Shown: positions 1 through 13,100 of the stretch, one piece after another
Numbering within the stretch: the stretch's first letter is position 1
Layout: each line of letters opens with the position of its first letter
From: Acanthosoma haemorrhoidale
Taxonomy: Eukaryota; Arthropoda; Insecta; Hemiptera; Acanthosomatidae
Direction of reading: 5' to 3'
DNA: 64,000 nucleotides
Assembly: GCA_930367205.1 (NCBI GenBank)
Contig: OV884009.1
Location: 93,703,189 to 93,767,188 of the forward strand
Program-made: the position numbers and the translations under genes
The notes under the pieces: generated by a model
Seen by the model: only the letters and a program-made list of their open reading frames with translations
Databases searched by the model: none
Told to the model about the DNA's origin: nothing

Positions 1-720
1 TGCTTATAAAGATCTTATGTTGGAGGATTTAAGAAAAGAACTGGACGGATAAATCAAAGTTTCAAATGTTAGGATCTAATCGCCGGATAACGGATCCTCA
101 AACATCGTCAGAAAAGTTAATTCCTCAGTGTATAATTCCAATTGTACATCATGGAGGAGGTTTGGTCCTTGCTTGGAGGTATTTCTCTGGCTTTGGACCT
201 GAAAATCTCATTCATAATTTTGGAATACTCAATAAAGAGGTACAAAGGCATTTTGAAAGACCCAAATCGTCCAAAACATTCGTCCAACCTTTGGAGGGGC
301 TATTTACAAGAAAAAAAATTAAAGCTTTTTATAAAACATGATATAGCCAACTCAATCTTCAGATTACATTCCAAGTGACTTGCTTTTGTAATGGCTTGAT
401 TGGAATGTCCGAGGTCCTGCTCAAATTTTACAAAAACACCTTTGGGTCCTCCTGCAAAGTTTTTGGAATAACACGCTATTTGTAAAATAATACAGACAAA
501 AGAATGCCACTAGTTGTCCAAGCTGTCATGAAAAGGTAAAGGATGATTTTTTGTCGAAAAATAATTTTTCATAATTGTCATAATTTTTTCAGTTTTGTCA
601 AATTATTATAGTCTACAAGTTTACATCATTGTTATTTACACATTTGTTTTTTTCAAATTTCGGTTTTATTTGAGTTGTCCCGAAAATTCAGGTGGTCCTA
701 AAGTTTACACAGGGAGTGTA
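1..720 (+). mobile_element. Tc1-like DNA transposon, 3' part, decayed
   Basis: The window opens inside a Tc1/mariner-superfamily transposase gene broken by stops and frameshifts. Recognisable pieces on the plus strand are HHGGGLVLAW followed by a GPENLI / ILNKEV segment (about 145-240) and DPNRPKHSSNLWRGYLQ (about 258-310), the usual Tc1 block around the second catalytic Asp. Further on, an ...AV.K.KG-like end of the transposase lies near 520-540. The element closes at 690-720 with GGTGGTCCTAAAGTTTACAC and then AGGGAGTGTA, typical of a Tc1 terminal inverted repeat ending next to a TA target site. The 5' half lies outside the window. It cannot encode an active transposase. Confidence 0.8.
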
Positions 721-876
721 CATGGGGTACATATGTTATCCCAAAAGTGCCATAATAAATTGCTTCAGACAATGGGGGAAAATGAGAACTGTAAACCTTA
801 AATTGCTTCTGAGGTTGACTTGCGAAGTCTTAGAAGTTATCAAAAGAAACCAATCATTTCCCATGTAAATTTTGTT

Positions 877-882
877 TTTATT
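877..882 (-). terminator. Candidate poly(A) signal of the ADD/tandem-exon gene
   Basis: The minus strand reads AATAAA here, about 130 nt beyond the TAA stop of the terminal exon at 1012. The 721-1011 interval would be 3' UTR and carries no other recognisable element. Confidence 0.45.
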
Positions 883-1011
883 ATTTTCATTTATACGAAA
901 TACTAATATGCTAATGTTAGGGTGTTGTGATATAGGAACTGAAAATCTTTCATCAATGAATGCATATTTGTGAACACTAAAACAGAATATACATACATTC
1001 ATAAAGACAAA

Positions 1012-1179
1012 TTAAAGATGACCAGGACCCTGAATCGATTTGAGATTAGCTTTAGACACTTTGTTTAGGACCCCCTTAGTACTGTTCCCATGTGGTAAAT
1101 AGGACACCCTAGATACAGGTACATCAAACCCAACAGGTTTGGTTAAATCTAATAAATTACTCGTTTCTGGTTTGGCTTC
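1012..1179 (-). CDS. Terminal exon of tandem-exon gene (repeat module plus stop)
   Basis: This exon starts after a TTCTTAG acceptor and is open for 55 codons before TAA (1012-1014). Residues 1-50 are one copy of the array module (EAKPETSN..., VGFDVPVS, PHGNSTK, ending KSIQ), the most diverged by sequence. Where internal copies have CAG followed by GTATAT, this one has CAGGGTCC, so the splice donor is missing. The frame runs on through GPGHL to the stop. The sequence just past the lost donor (CATCTTTAATTTGTC) aligns with the sequence just past the donor of the lysine-rich exons (GTACCTGACTGTCTTTAATTTGCC). This suggests the terminal exon arose from an internal exon by donor mutation. Confidence 0.7.
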   Translation of the reverse strand, partial: EAKPETSNLLDLTKPVGFDVPVSRVSYLPHGNSTKGVLNKVSKANLKSIQGPGHL

Positions 1180-1367
1180 CTAAGAACCATAAAAAAACCA
1201 ACGTTTAATTGATTTAATATTCGTTGATGGACCTAATGTACAGATATATACAATAATAAAAGACTATGTTCGTTTTTAAATAAATATCAAAAATAGTAAA
1301 TTAACATAATTTTAGAAAAATTACAATATACATCTAAAGTAATAATAATTGAGCTATAGGTGTTGAT

Positions 1368-1505
1368 TCACAGCCAATTAAATGCAAGAAAAATTGTCAT
1401 AGTTCTATTAGCATTTAAAATATTACTTATTATTCTAGATACAGGTACATCAAACCCGACTGTTTTGGTTAAATCTACGGTATTTCTTGTTTCTGGTTTG
1501 GATTC
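1368..1505 (-). pseudogene. Truncated array exon (3' half and donor deleted)
   Basis: The acceptor (TTTCTTAG) and the first 24 codons of the 50-codon module are intact (ESKPETRN... to VPVSR). A deletion of about 83 bp then fuses the exon interior directly to intron sequence, removing the second half of the exon and its donor. Read straight through, the frame continues 21 more codons of intron sequence to TGA at 1368-1370. The repeat spacing here is 326 bp instead of about 406-409 bp, which fits the deletion. The copy would either be skipped, joining the exon at 1762 to the terminal exon at 1179, or serve as an alternative short terminal exon. Confidence 0.7.
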
Positions 1506-1761
1506 CTAAGAAACATAAATAAACAAAAGTTTAATTGATTTAATATTAGTTGATGACCCTCATGTACAGATGTATACAATAATAAAAGATTTTCTTCTTT
1601 TTTAAATAAATATCAAGTATAGTAAATTAACATCATTTAAAAAAAATTACAATTTCCATCTCAAGTAATTATTGTGCTATAAGTGTTGAATCACACCCAA
1701 TTAAATGAGAAAAATATTGTCATAGTTTTATTAGCAATTACAATAATACAGTATTATATAC

Positions 1762-4700
1762 CTGAATCGATTTGTGATTAGCTATAGACTCTTTGCAAAG
1801 GACCTCCTGAGTACTGTTCCCATGTGGTACATAGGACATTCTGGATACAGGTACATCAAACCCGACTGTTTTGGTTAAATCTACGGTATTTCTTGTTTCT
1901 GGTTTGGATTCCTAAGAAACATAAATAAACAAAAGTTTAATTGATTTAATATTAGTTGATGACCCTCATGTAAAGATGTATACAATAATAAAAGATTTTA
2001 TTCTTTTTAAATAAATATCAAAAGAAGTAAATTAACATTATTTTAGACAAATTACAATATCCATCTAATGTAATTATTGTGCTATAAGTGTTGAATCACA
2101 CCCAATTAAATGAGAAAAATATTGTCATAGTTTTATTAGCAATTACAATAATACAGCATTATATACCTGAATCGATTTGTGATTAGCTATTGACTCTTTG
2201 CAAAGGACCTCCTGAGTTCTGTTCCCATGGGGTACAAAGGACGCCTTAGATACAGGAACATCAAACCCGACTGTTTTGGTTAAATCTACGGTATTTCTTG
2301 TTTCTGGTTTGGCTTCCTAACAAAGATAAATAACCAAACGTTTAATTGATTTAATATTAGTTTATGACACTCATGTACAGATATATACAATAATAAAAGA
2401 CTATGTTCGTTTTCAGATAAATATCAAAATTAGTAAATTAACATCATTTTGGAAAAATTACAATTTATGTCTAAAGTAAAAAAATTATGCCATAAGTTTT
2501 GATGCACACCGAATTAAATGAGAAAAATATTGTCATAGAGTTATTAGGAATTACAATAATACAGTATTATATACCTGAATCGATTTGTGATTAGCTATTG
2601 ACTCTTTGCAAAGGACCTCCTGAGTACTGTTCCCATGGGGTACAAAGGACGCTTTAGATACAGGTACATCAAACCCGACTGTTTTGGTTAAATCTACGGT
2701 ATTTCTTGTTTCTGGTTTGGATTCCTAAGAAACATAAATAAACAAAAGTTTAATTGATTTAATATTAGTTGATGACCCTGATGTACAGATGTACAATACT
2801 AAGAGATTATTCTCTTTTTTTAATAAATTTTAAAAATGGTAAATTAACATCATTTTAATGAAATTACAATTTCCATCTATAGTAATGCTATTTGTGCTAT
2901 AAGTGCTGATTTTCACCCAATTAAATGCGAAAAATATTGATATAGTTTTATTAGCATTTATAATATTACTTTATTATATACCTGAATTGATTTGGGATTA
3001 CTTTTAGACACTTTGAAATGGACCATCTTAGTACTGTTACCATGTGGCCCATAGGACACCCTCAGTACTGGTACATTAAACCCTAATATTTTGGTTAAAT
3101 CTACGGTATTTCTTGTTTCTGGTTTGGATTCCTAAGAAACATAAATAAACAAAAGTTTAATTGATTTAATATTAGTTGATGACCCTCATGTACAGATGTA
3201 TACAATAATAAAAGATTTTCTTCTTTTTTAAATAAATATCAAGTATAGTAAATTAACATAATTTTAGAAAAATTACAATATACATCTAAAGTAATAATAA
3301 TTGAGCTATAGGTGTTGATTCACAGCCAATTAAATGCAAGAAAAATTGTCATAGTTCTATTAGCATTTAAAATATTACTTTATTATATACCTGAATCGAT
3401 TTGGGATTAGCTCTAGACACTTTGCTATGGACCTGCTTAGTACTGTTCCCATGTGGTACATAGGACATTCTAGATACAGGTACATCAAACCCGACTGTTT
3501 TGGTTAAATCTACGGTATTTCTTGTTTCTGGTTTGGATTCCTAAGAAACATAAATAAACAAAAGTTTAATTGATTTAATATTAGTTGATGACCCTCATGT
3601 ACAGATGTATACAATAATAAAAGATTTTTTTCTTTTTTAAATAAATATCAAGTATAGTAAATTAACATCATTTAAAAAAAATTACAATTTCCATCTAAAG
3701 TAATTATTGTGCTATAAGTGTTGAATCACACCCAATTAAATGAGAAAAATATTGTCATAGTTTTATTAGCAATTACAATAATACAGTATTATATACCTGA
3801 ATCGATTTGTGATTAGCTATATACTCTTTGCAAAGGACCTCCTGAGTTCTGTTCCCATGGGGTACAAAGGACGCCTTAGATACAGGAACATCAAACCCGA
3901 CTGTTTTGGTTAAATCTACGGTATTTCTTGTTTCTGGTTTGGCTTCCTAACAAAGATAAATAACCAAACGTTTAATTGATTTAATATTAGTTTATGACAC
4001 TCATGTACAGATATATACAATAATAAAAGACTATGTTCGTTTTCAGATAAATATCAAAATTAGTAAATTAACATCATTTTGGAAAAATTAGAATTTATGT
4101 CTAAAGTAAAAAAAATTATGCTATAAGTTTTGATGCACACCGAATTAAATGTGAAAAATATTGTCATAGTTTTATTAGCAATTACAATAATACAGTATTA
4201 TATACCTGAATCGATTTGTGATTAGCTATTAACTCTTTGCAAAGGACCTCCTGAGTACTGTTCCCATGGGGTACAAAGGACCCCTTAGATACAGGTACAT
4301 CAAACCCGACTGTTTTGGTTAAATCTACGGTATTTCTTGTTTCTGGTTTGGATTCCTAAGAAACATAAATAAACAAAAGTTTAATTGATTTAATATTAGT
4401 TGATGACCCTGATGTACAGATGTACAATACTAAGAGATTATTCTCTTTTTTTAATAAATTTTAAAAATGGTAAATTAACATCATTTTAATGAAATTACAA
4501 TTTCCATCTATAGTAATGCTATTTGTGCTATAAGTGCTGATTTTCACCCAATTAAATGCGAAAAATATTGATATAGTTTTATTAGCATTTATAATATTAC
4601 TTTATTATATACCTGAATTGATTTGGGATTACTTTTAGACACTTTGAAATGGACCATCTTAGTACTGTTACCATGTGGCCCATAGGACACCCTCAGTACT

Positions 4701-7700
4701 GGTACATTAAACCCTAATATTTTGGTTAAATCTACGGTATTTCTTGTTTCTGGTTTGGATTCCTAAGAAACATAAATAAACAAAAGTTTAATTGATTTAA
4801 TATTAGTTGATGACCCTCATGTACAGATGTATACAATAATAAAAGATTTTATTATTTTTTAAATAAATATCAAAAATAGTAAATTAACATAATTTTAGAA
4901 AAATTACAATATACATCTAAAGTAATAATAATTGAGCTATAGGTGTTGATTCACAGCCAATTAAATGCAAGAAAAATTGTCATAGTTCTATTAGCATTTA
5001 AAATATTACTTTATTATATACCTGAATCGATTTGGGATTAGCTCTAGACACTTTGCTATGGACCTGCTTAGTACTGTTACCATGTGGTACATAGGACATT
5101 CTAGATACAGGTACATCAAACCCAACTGTTTTGGTTAAATCTACGGTATTTCTGGTTTCTGGTTTGGATTCCTAAGAAACATAAATAAACAAAAGTTTAA
5201 TTGATTTAATATTAGTTGATGACCCTCATGTAAAGATGTATACAATAATAAAAGATTTTATTCTTTTTAAATAAATATCAAAAGAAGTAAATTAACATTA
5301 TTTTAGACAAATTACAATATCCATCTAATGTAATTATTGTGCTATAAGTGTAGAATCACACCCAATTAAATGAGAAAAATATTGTCATAGTTTTATTAGC
5401 AATTACAATAATACAGCATTATATACCTGAATCGATTTGTGATTAGCTATTGACTCTTTGCAAAGGACCTCCTGAGTTCTGTTCCCATGGGGTACAAAGG
5501 ACGCCTTAGATACAGGAACATCAAACCCGACTGTTTTGGTTAAATCTACGGTATTTCTTGTTTCTGGTTTGGCTTCCTAACAAAGATAAATAACCAAACG
5601 TTTAATTGATTTAATATTAGTTTATGACACTCATGTACAGATATATACAATAATAAAAGACTATGTTCGTTTTCAGATAAATATCAAAATTAGTAAATTA
5701 ACATCATTTTGGAAAAATTAGAATTTATGTCTAAAGTAAAAAAAATTATGCTATAAGTGTTGAATCACACCCAATTAAATGAGAAAAATATTGTCATAGT
5801 TTTATTAGCAATTACAATAATACAGCATTATATACCTGAATCGATTTGTGATTAGCTATTGACTCTTTGCAAAGGACCTCCTGAGTTCTGTTCCCATGGG
5901 GTACAAAGGACGCCTTAGATACAGGAACATCAAACCCGACTGTTTTGGTTAAATCTACGGTATTTCTTGTTTCTGGTTTGGCTTCCTAACAAAGATAAAT
6001 AACCAAACGTTTAATTGATTTAATATTAGTTTATGACACTCATGTACAGATATATACAATAATAAAAGACTATGTTCGTTTTCAGATAAATATCAAAATT
6101 AGTAAATTAACATCATTTTGGAAAAATTAGAATTTATGTCTAAAGTAAAAAAAATTATGCTATAAGTGTTGAATCACACCCAATTAAATGAGAAAAATAT
6201 TGTCATAGTTTTATTAGCAATTACAATAATACAGCATTATATACCTGAATCGATTTGTGATTAGCTATTGACTCTTTGCAAAGGACCTCCTGAGTTCTGT
6301 TCCCATGGGGTACAAAGGACGCCTTAGATACAGGAACATCAAACCCGACTGTTTTGGTTAAATCTACGGTATTTCTTGTTTCTGGTTTGGCTTCCTAACA
6401 AAGATAAATAACCAAACGTTTAATTGATTTAATATTAGTTTATGACACTCATGTACAGATATATACAATAATAAAAGATTTTTTTCTTTTTTAAATAAAT
6501 ATCAAGTATAGTAAATTAACATCATTTAAAAAAAATTACAATTTCCATCTAAAGTAATTATTGTGCTATAAGTGTTGAATCACACCCAATTAAATGCAAG
6601 AAAAATTGTCATAGTTCTATTAGCATTTAAAATATTACTTTATTATATACCTGAATCGATTTGGGATTAGCTCTAGACACTTTGCTATGGACCTGCTTAG
6701 TACTGTTACCATGTGGTACATAGGATATTCTAGATACAGGTACATCAAACCCAACTGTTTTGGTTAAATCTACGGTATTTCTGGTTTCTGGTTTGGATTC
6801 CTAAGAAACATAAATAAACAAAAGTTTAATTGATTTAATATTAGTTGATGACCCTCATGTAAAGATGTATACAATAATAAAAGATTTTATTCTTTTTAAA
6901 TAAATATCAAAAGAAGTAAATTAACATTATTTTAGACAAATTACAATATCCATCTAATGTAATTATTGTGCTATAAGTGTAGAATCACACCCAATTAAAT
7001 GAGAAAAATATTGTCATAGTTTTATTAGCAATTACAATAATACAGCATTATATACCTGAATCGATTTGTGATTAGCTATTGACTCTTTGCAAAGGACCTC
7101 CTGAGTTCTGTTCCCATGGGGTACAAAGGACGCCTTAGATACAGGAACATCAAACCCGACTGTTTTGGTTAAATCTACGGTATTTCTTGTTTCTGGTTTG
7201 GCTTCCTAACAAAGATAAATAACCAAACGTTTAATTGATTTAATATTAGTTTATGACACTCATGTACAGATATATACAATAATAAAAGACTATGTTCGTT
7301 TTCAGATAAATATCAAAATTAGTAAATTAACATCATTTTGGAAAAATTAGAATTTATGTCTAAAGTAAAAAAAATTATGCTATAAGTTTTGATGCACACC
7401 GAATTAAATGTGAAAAATATTGTCATAGTTTTATTAGCAATTACAATAATACAGTATTATATACCTGAATCGATTTGTGATTAGCTATTGACTCTTTGCT
7501 ATGGACCTCCTGAGTACTGTTCCCATGGGGTACAAAGGACCCCTTAGATACAGGTACATCAAACCCGACTGTTTTGGTTAAATCTACGGTATTTCTTGTT
7601 TCTGGTTTGGATTCCTAAGAAACATAAATAAACAAAAGTTTAATTGATTTAATATTAGTTGATGACCCTGATGTACAGATGTACAATACTAAGAGATTAT

Positions 7701-10057
7701 TCTCTTTTTTTAATAAATTTTAAAAATGGTAAATTAACATCATTTTAATGAAATTACAATTTCCATCTATAGTAATGCTATTTGTGCTATAAGTGCTGAT
7801 TTTCACCCAATTAAATGCGAAAAATATTGATATAGTTTTATTAGCATTTATAATATTACTTTATTATATACCTGAATTGATTTGGGATTAGCTTTAGACA
7901 CTTTGAAATGGACCATCTTAGTACTGTTACCATGTGGCCCATAGGACACCCTCAGTACTGGTACATTAAACCCTAATATTTTGGTTAAATCTACGGTATT
8001 TCTTGTTTCTGGTTTGGATTCCTAAGAAACACAAATAACCAAAAGTTTAATTGATTTAATATTAGTTGATGACCCTCATGTACAGATGTATACAATAATA
8101 AAAGATTTTATTCTTTTTTAAATAAATATCAAAAATAGTAAATTAACATAATTTTAGAAAAATTACAATATACATCTAAAGTAATAATAATTGAGCTATA
8201 GGAGTTGATTCACAGCCAATTAAATGCAAGAAAAATTGTCATAGTTCTATTAGCATTTAAAATATTACTTTATTATATACCTGAATCGATTTGGGATTAG
8301 CTCTAGACACTTTGCTATGGACCTGCTTAGTACTGTTCCCATGTGGTACAAAGGACGCCTTAGATACAGGTACATCAAACCCGACTGTTTTGGTTAAATC
8401 TATGGTATTTCTTGTTTCTGGTTTGGATTCCTAAGAAACATAAATAAACAAAAGTTTAATTGATTTAATATTAGTTGATGACCCTCATGAACAGATATAT
8501 ACAATAATAAAAGATTTTTTTCTTTTTTAAATAAATATCAAGTATAGTAAATTAACATCATTTAAAAAAAATTACAATTTCCATCTAAAGTAATTATTGT
8601 GCTATAAGTGTTGAATCACACCCAATTAAATGAGAAAAATATTGTCATAGTTTTATTAGCAATTACAATAATACAGGATTATATACCTGAATCGATTTGT
8701 GATTAGCTATAGACTCTTTGCAAAGGACCTCCTGAGTTCTGTTCCCATTGGGTACAAAGGACGCCTTAGATACAGGAACATCAAACCCGACTGTTTTGGT
8801 TAAATCTACGGTATTTCTTGTTTCTGGTTTGGCTTCCTAACAAAGATAAATAACCAAACGTTTAATTGATTTAATATTAGTTTATGACACTCATGTACAG
8901 ATATATACAATAATAAAAGATTTTATTCTTTTTTAAATAAATATCAAAAGAAGTAAATTAACATTATTTTGGAAAAATTACAATTTATGTCTAAAGTAAT
9001 TATTGTGCCATAAGTTTTGATGCACACCGAATTAAATGAGAAAAATATTGTCATAGTTTTATTAGCAATTACAATAATACAGTATTATATACCTGAATCG
9101 ATTTGGGATTAGCTCTAGACACTTTGCTATGGACCTGCTTAGTACTGTTCCCATGTGGTACATAAGACATTCTAGATACAGGTACATCAAACCCGACTGT
9201 TTTGGTTAAATCTATGGTATTTCTTGTTTCTGGTTTGGATTCCTAAGAAACATAAATAAACAAAAGTTTAATTGATTTAATATTAGTTGATGACCCTCAT
9301 GAACAGATATATACAATAATAAAAGATTTTATTCTTTTTTAAATAAATATCAAAAGAAGTAAATTAACAATATTTTGGAAAAATTACAATTTATGTCTAA
9401 AGTAAAAAAAATTATGCCATAAGTTTTGATGCACACCGAATTAAATGAGAAAAATATTGTCATAGTTTTATTAGCAATTACAATAATACAGTATTATATA
9501 CCTGAATCGATTTGTGATATGCTATTAACTCTTTGCAAAGGACCTCCTGAGTACTGTTCCCATGTGGTACAAAGGACACCTTAGATACAGGTACATCAAA
9601 CCCGACTGTTTTGGTTAAATCTACGGTATTTCTTGTTTCTGGTTTGGATTCCTAAGAAACATAAATAAACAAAAGTTTAATTGATTTAATATTAGTTGAC
9701 GACCCTCATGTACAGGTGTATACAATAATAAAAGATTATGTTCGTTTTTAAATAAATATCAAAAGAAGTAAATTATTATTATTTTAGGCAAATTACAATA
9801 TCTATCTAAAGTAATTATTGTGCTATAAGTGTTGGATCGCACTCAATTAAATGAGGAAAATATTGTCATAGTTTTATGAGCAATTATAATATTACTTTAT
9901 TAAATACCTGAATCGATTTGTGATTAGCTATTAACTGTTTGCAAAGAACCTCCTGAGTACTGTTTCCATGTGGTACATACGACACCTTAGATACAGGTAC
10001 ATCAAACCCGACTGTTTGGGTTAAATCTACGGAATTAGGGGTTTCTGGTTTGGTTTC
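1762..10057 (-). CDS. Array of 21 tandem 150-bp phase-0 exons (50-aa module)
   Basis: Exon coordinates (minus strand): 1762-1911, 2167-2316, 2575-2724, 2982-3131, 3391-3540, 3797-3946, 4206-4355, 4613-4762, 5022-5171, 5427-5576, 5836-5985, 6245-6394, 6651-6800, 7056-7205, 7465-7614, 7872-8021, 8281-8430, 8687-8836, 9093-9242, 9502-9651, 9908-10057. Each has an upstream AG acceptor (mostly TTTCTTAG or TTTGTTAG) and a CAG/GTATAT or CAG/GTATTT donor, is exactly 150 bp, and is open in the one frame that keeps phase 0 on both sides. The module begins E[SAT]KPETRNTVDLTK, then VGFDVPVS and VPHGNST, and ends KSIQ. Four subtypes exist: A (LGFNVPVLRVSYGPHG; 2982, 4613, 7872), B (EAKP...KASFVPHGNRTQEVLCKES; 2167, 3797, 5427, 5836, 6245, 7056, 8687), C (SRMSYVPHGNSTKQVHSKVS; 3391, 5022, 6651, 8281, 9093) and D (ESKP...STQEV; 1762, 2575, 4206, 7465, 9502). 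The 5'-most copy (9908) is the most divergent. I know no protein family for this module; it is hydrophilic, with no cysteine pairs or transmembrane segment. Confidence 0.75.
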
Positions 10058-10110
10058 CTAAAAAACGTAAATAAACAAAAGTTTAATTGATTTAATATTA
10101 GTCGATGACC

Positions 10111-13100
10111 CTCATAAACTATTTTTCTTAGGACACTTTGGGAATACTCAATTTTTTTTGTGGAGGTAGCTCAATACATATAGCAAAAGGTCAAGCCTTC
10201 TTGCTCTCTTTTAGCCGTTAGGAATGAATTTAGTTAGAATGTCAATGATTTAGTAGTGTTGAGGTCTGTCTGGGGTTGCAGGTATGTGGAACAGCCGCAT
10301 TTTGAGCATACATATTAAAGATGAAGCTTTTACATCAACCGACAATGCAGAATAGTTATGTTATTCAGGCATGTATTAATGTTATACTCAATCATAATTG
10401 TGAAACATTTAAAAAGTAAACTCATGTATAAACTAAGAATTATTTCTATTTTTAGAATAAACTGTTATCCATTACATAGTCTTTTGTTCCTCGCCTCTTA
10501 ATAAACAAAATATTTATAAAAATAACTGAATAGTAGGAACCATGACAGAGCATTCACAAGGTCAAATTAAAGATGATCAGGTATGTAAATCGAAATGTTT
10601 TTTGCTTTAGCCTCTTAAGTAATGTTGAAACAAATTAAACACGGTAAAATACCAGTACCCCCAAGAAAAATAATTAAAGAAAACTTTAGCTGATTTAATA
10701 TTAGATGATGACTGTCATAAACAGATATACATATGCAAAAATTAACTTACAATGCTATAATAAAAGATTAATTTCACTTTTCAATTAATATCACAAATAG
10801 TTTATTAGAAAAATTAAAATTTCTATCTAAAGCATTAATAATTGTAATATAAGTGTTGATTCTCACTCAATAATTATAAAAGGAAGAAAAATGTTGTCAT
10901 AGTTTTGTTAGTTATGATAATCTTGTTAACAGAAAGAGCCCGATTTGGAAGTTACAGATATGCACTAATTTATTCAATAAATTATATAACAAAGTTTGTA
11001 CATATAAGTTCTTCTGAAAAGTGATTCATTCTTAAATTAAATGGTATGAATGAATGAATAAATTTTTAACTGGGACATTAGTCACCAGAAGATATCAAAA
11101 ATAAGATGCATAATACAACTAAAGGTTTTGTTTAGAGTGGGTAAATGTTTTCAATGACTTTTTATAATGATAATTCACTAAATAACAAATTAAAACATAA
11201 ATCTGGGAGATAAGTCCCTTAAGACTAACGAAAATAAAGATGTATTACATATTTAATGTTTTGGTTAAAGTTTTGAAAATGATTTCAATGACAGTTTGAA
11301 TGACTTTTTGTAATAGTGATTCACTAAAGCACATTGCATAATACCTATAGTTACTCAAGTTTGTAGAGATTTTCAATTGGATAACCTTCTTAATATGATA
11401 GGAAAATACTCATCACAGGCAATTTGTTCATCTAGGATTGATACAAAAGGACAGAACATCCCCTTGTGAGGACTAATTCTCAGGAAACTCTCAGTGGCAA
11501 AAAAAAAAATAGAAAAGGTACAAAAGGACAGGTTATAGGAAATGAACCCTGAAAGTGAAAACACCTTGAAAATGACCGAAGAAACCCCACAGGGCATAAA
11601 CCACGACACAAGGGGATAATCAGCCTTGTAACCCTACAAAGCCTTGTACCCGGCTAGGATGACTGTAAATACCAGGTTTGCAAGAGAGCTGGATCTCTCT
11701 CTTAAGTCCTTAAGCCTTAATTCGTTAGAATTTAATTTTTTTAGTATCTTTGAACACGAGTCTGAATGTGGGAACTAGTGCTGGATGAGGAAAGGAAGGA
11801 ATGGATGGAAGGAATAAAAAAGCAATGAAGGCAACCCATCACCCAACAACACAGAAGACAATATTTTATTTGTCACACGTATTTATTATTTTAAGTATAT
11901 AACTAGAGACTTTTATACAAATCGTAAATATGAAACATTTAAATAGATAATTCAAAGATTATGTATTCAAAGATAGATAATTCAAGGATATGCACTAGAA
12001 GAACCACATTGAACCCTGTAATAAACATAACTTGATCATTATTAAACAAACAGTTATTCATTATGAAGTTTTATGAATGTCCTTTAACCACTTAAAAAAT
12101 AAGAAAGTATAAAAATATATTTTAAAATTGTAGGTATCGCTACATTTGGCATCCAACGTGGGGCTTTTTATTTTTTGGTTTATTAAATAAAATCTTGGTC
12201 AGCGCGTATCAGTTATTGATTGATGATTCATAAAGTTATTATGGTAAATAAATATGTTTTATTTCAAAAATTGCAAAAAATGTGCAAAGATATGTTTTGA
12301 TGCCTGTTTTAATGACATACATAACTATAATCCACTCAAGAACCGACACAATCAGGAGAAATAAAAAAATATGTTATATAACTGCAATATATTTATATGT
12401 TATCATAACTGCAGGGGAGTTGGAATTTTTGAGTTATTTAAAATAATTTGAAGTAAGTTTTCTGGAATTTCCTAGGGAAGGTCATTTTTTTTTCCAGATC
12501 ACTACTTGTTCTCGATTTGTGAGACCTATGCTGCATCATAATTGTGCGTAATTTGGTAGTTATAGATATGCCCTTATTCATTAAATAAGTCACATAAAAA
12601 AGTTCACGCATATAAGTCCATTTGACAAGCAATCCATTCTTAAATTAAATGGTATGAATAAATTTTTAACTGGGGCATTAGCCCCTTTAGAATAACAAAA
12701 ATAAGATGCATAACACAATTAAAGGTTTCGTTTAGCTTGTGCAAACGTTTTCAATGACTTTTTATATTAATTATAAACTAAATCACAAACACTTTTAATA
12801 TAATTAATCAGGTGCAGAAAAGTTAAATTGGATAATCTACTTACATATTATTATACTTACAATTTCCATCTAAAGTATTAATAAATGTGGTATAAGTGTT
12901 GATTCACACTCAATTAATATCAAATGAAGAAAAATGTTGTTATAGTTAGTAATAATAATCTCATTAACTTAGATAGCCCGATTTGTTAGTTACAGATCAG
13001 GTGCAGAGATTTTTAAGTGGATGATTGTTTAGTCAATTGCAACAAGTTTTTTCATTTTTCTGATGTTTGTTACATGGATAATTAATTTTAATTTAACTAT

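Larger units (their letters stand above)
1012..10110. repeat. ~407-bp tandem repeat with 4-unit higher-order structure
   Basis: There are twenty-three units, spaced 405-409 bp (one 326 bp), each one exon plus one intron. Introns are 255, 256, 257, 258 or 259 bp while exons stay at 150 bp. Ordered in coding direction, the block C-A-D-B recurs at 8430-7056, 5171-3797 and 3540-2167, giving a higher-order period near 1630 bp. An intermediate block has lost A and D and carries B three times (6394-5427), and another pair (9242-8687) is C-B. Copies within a subtype are nearly identical over both exon and intron, so unequal crossing-over or gene conversion is recent. Units at the right edge (9908-10110) and the left edge (1012-1505) are the most diverged or damaged, as expected for array ends. 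Confidence 0.9.

Noticed and set aside
1012..10110. Plain centromeric or subtelomeric satellite
   Set aside because: Constant 150-bp exon length, conserved splice sites and an unbroken frame in every complete copy do not fit non-coding satellite drift.
1012..10110. CRISPR-like or prokaryotic repeat array
   Set aside because: Unit is ~407 bp with no short repeat/spacer pattern, in an intron-bearing eukaryotic genome.
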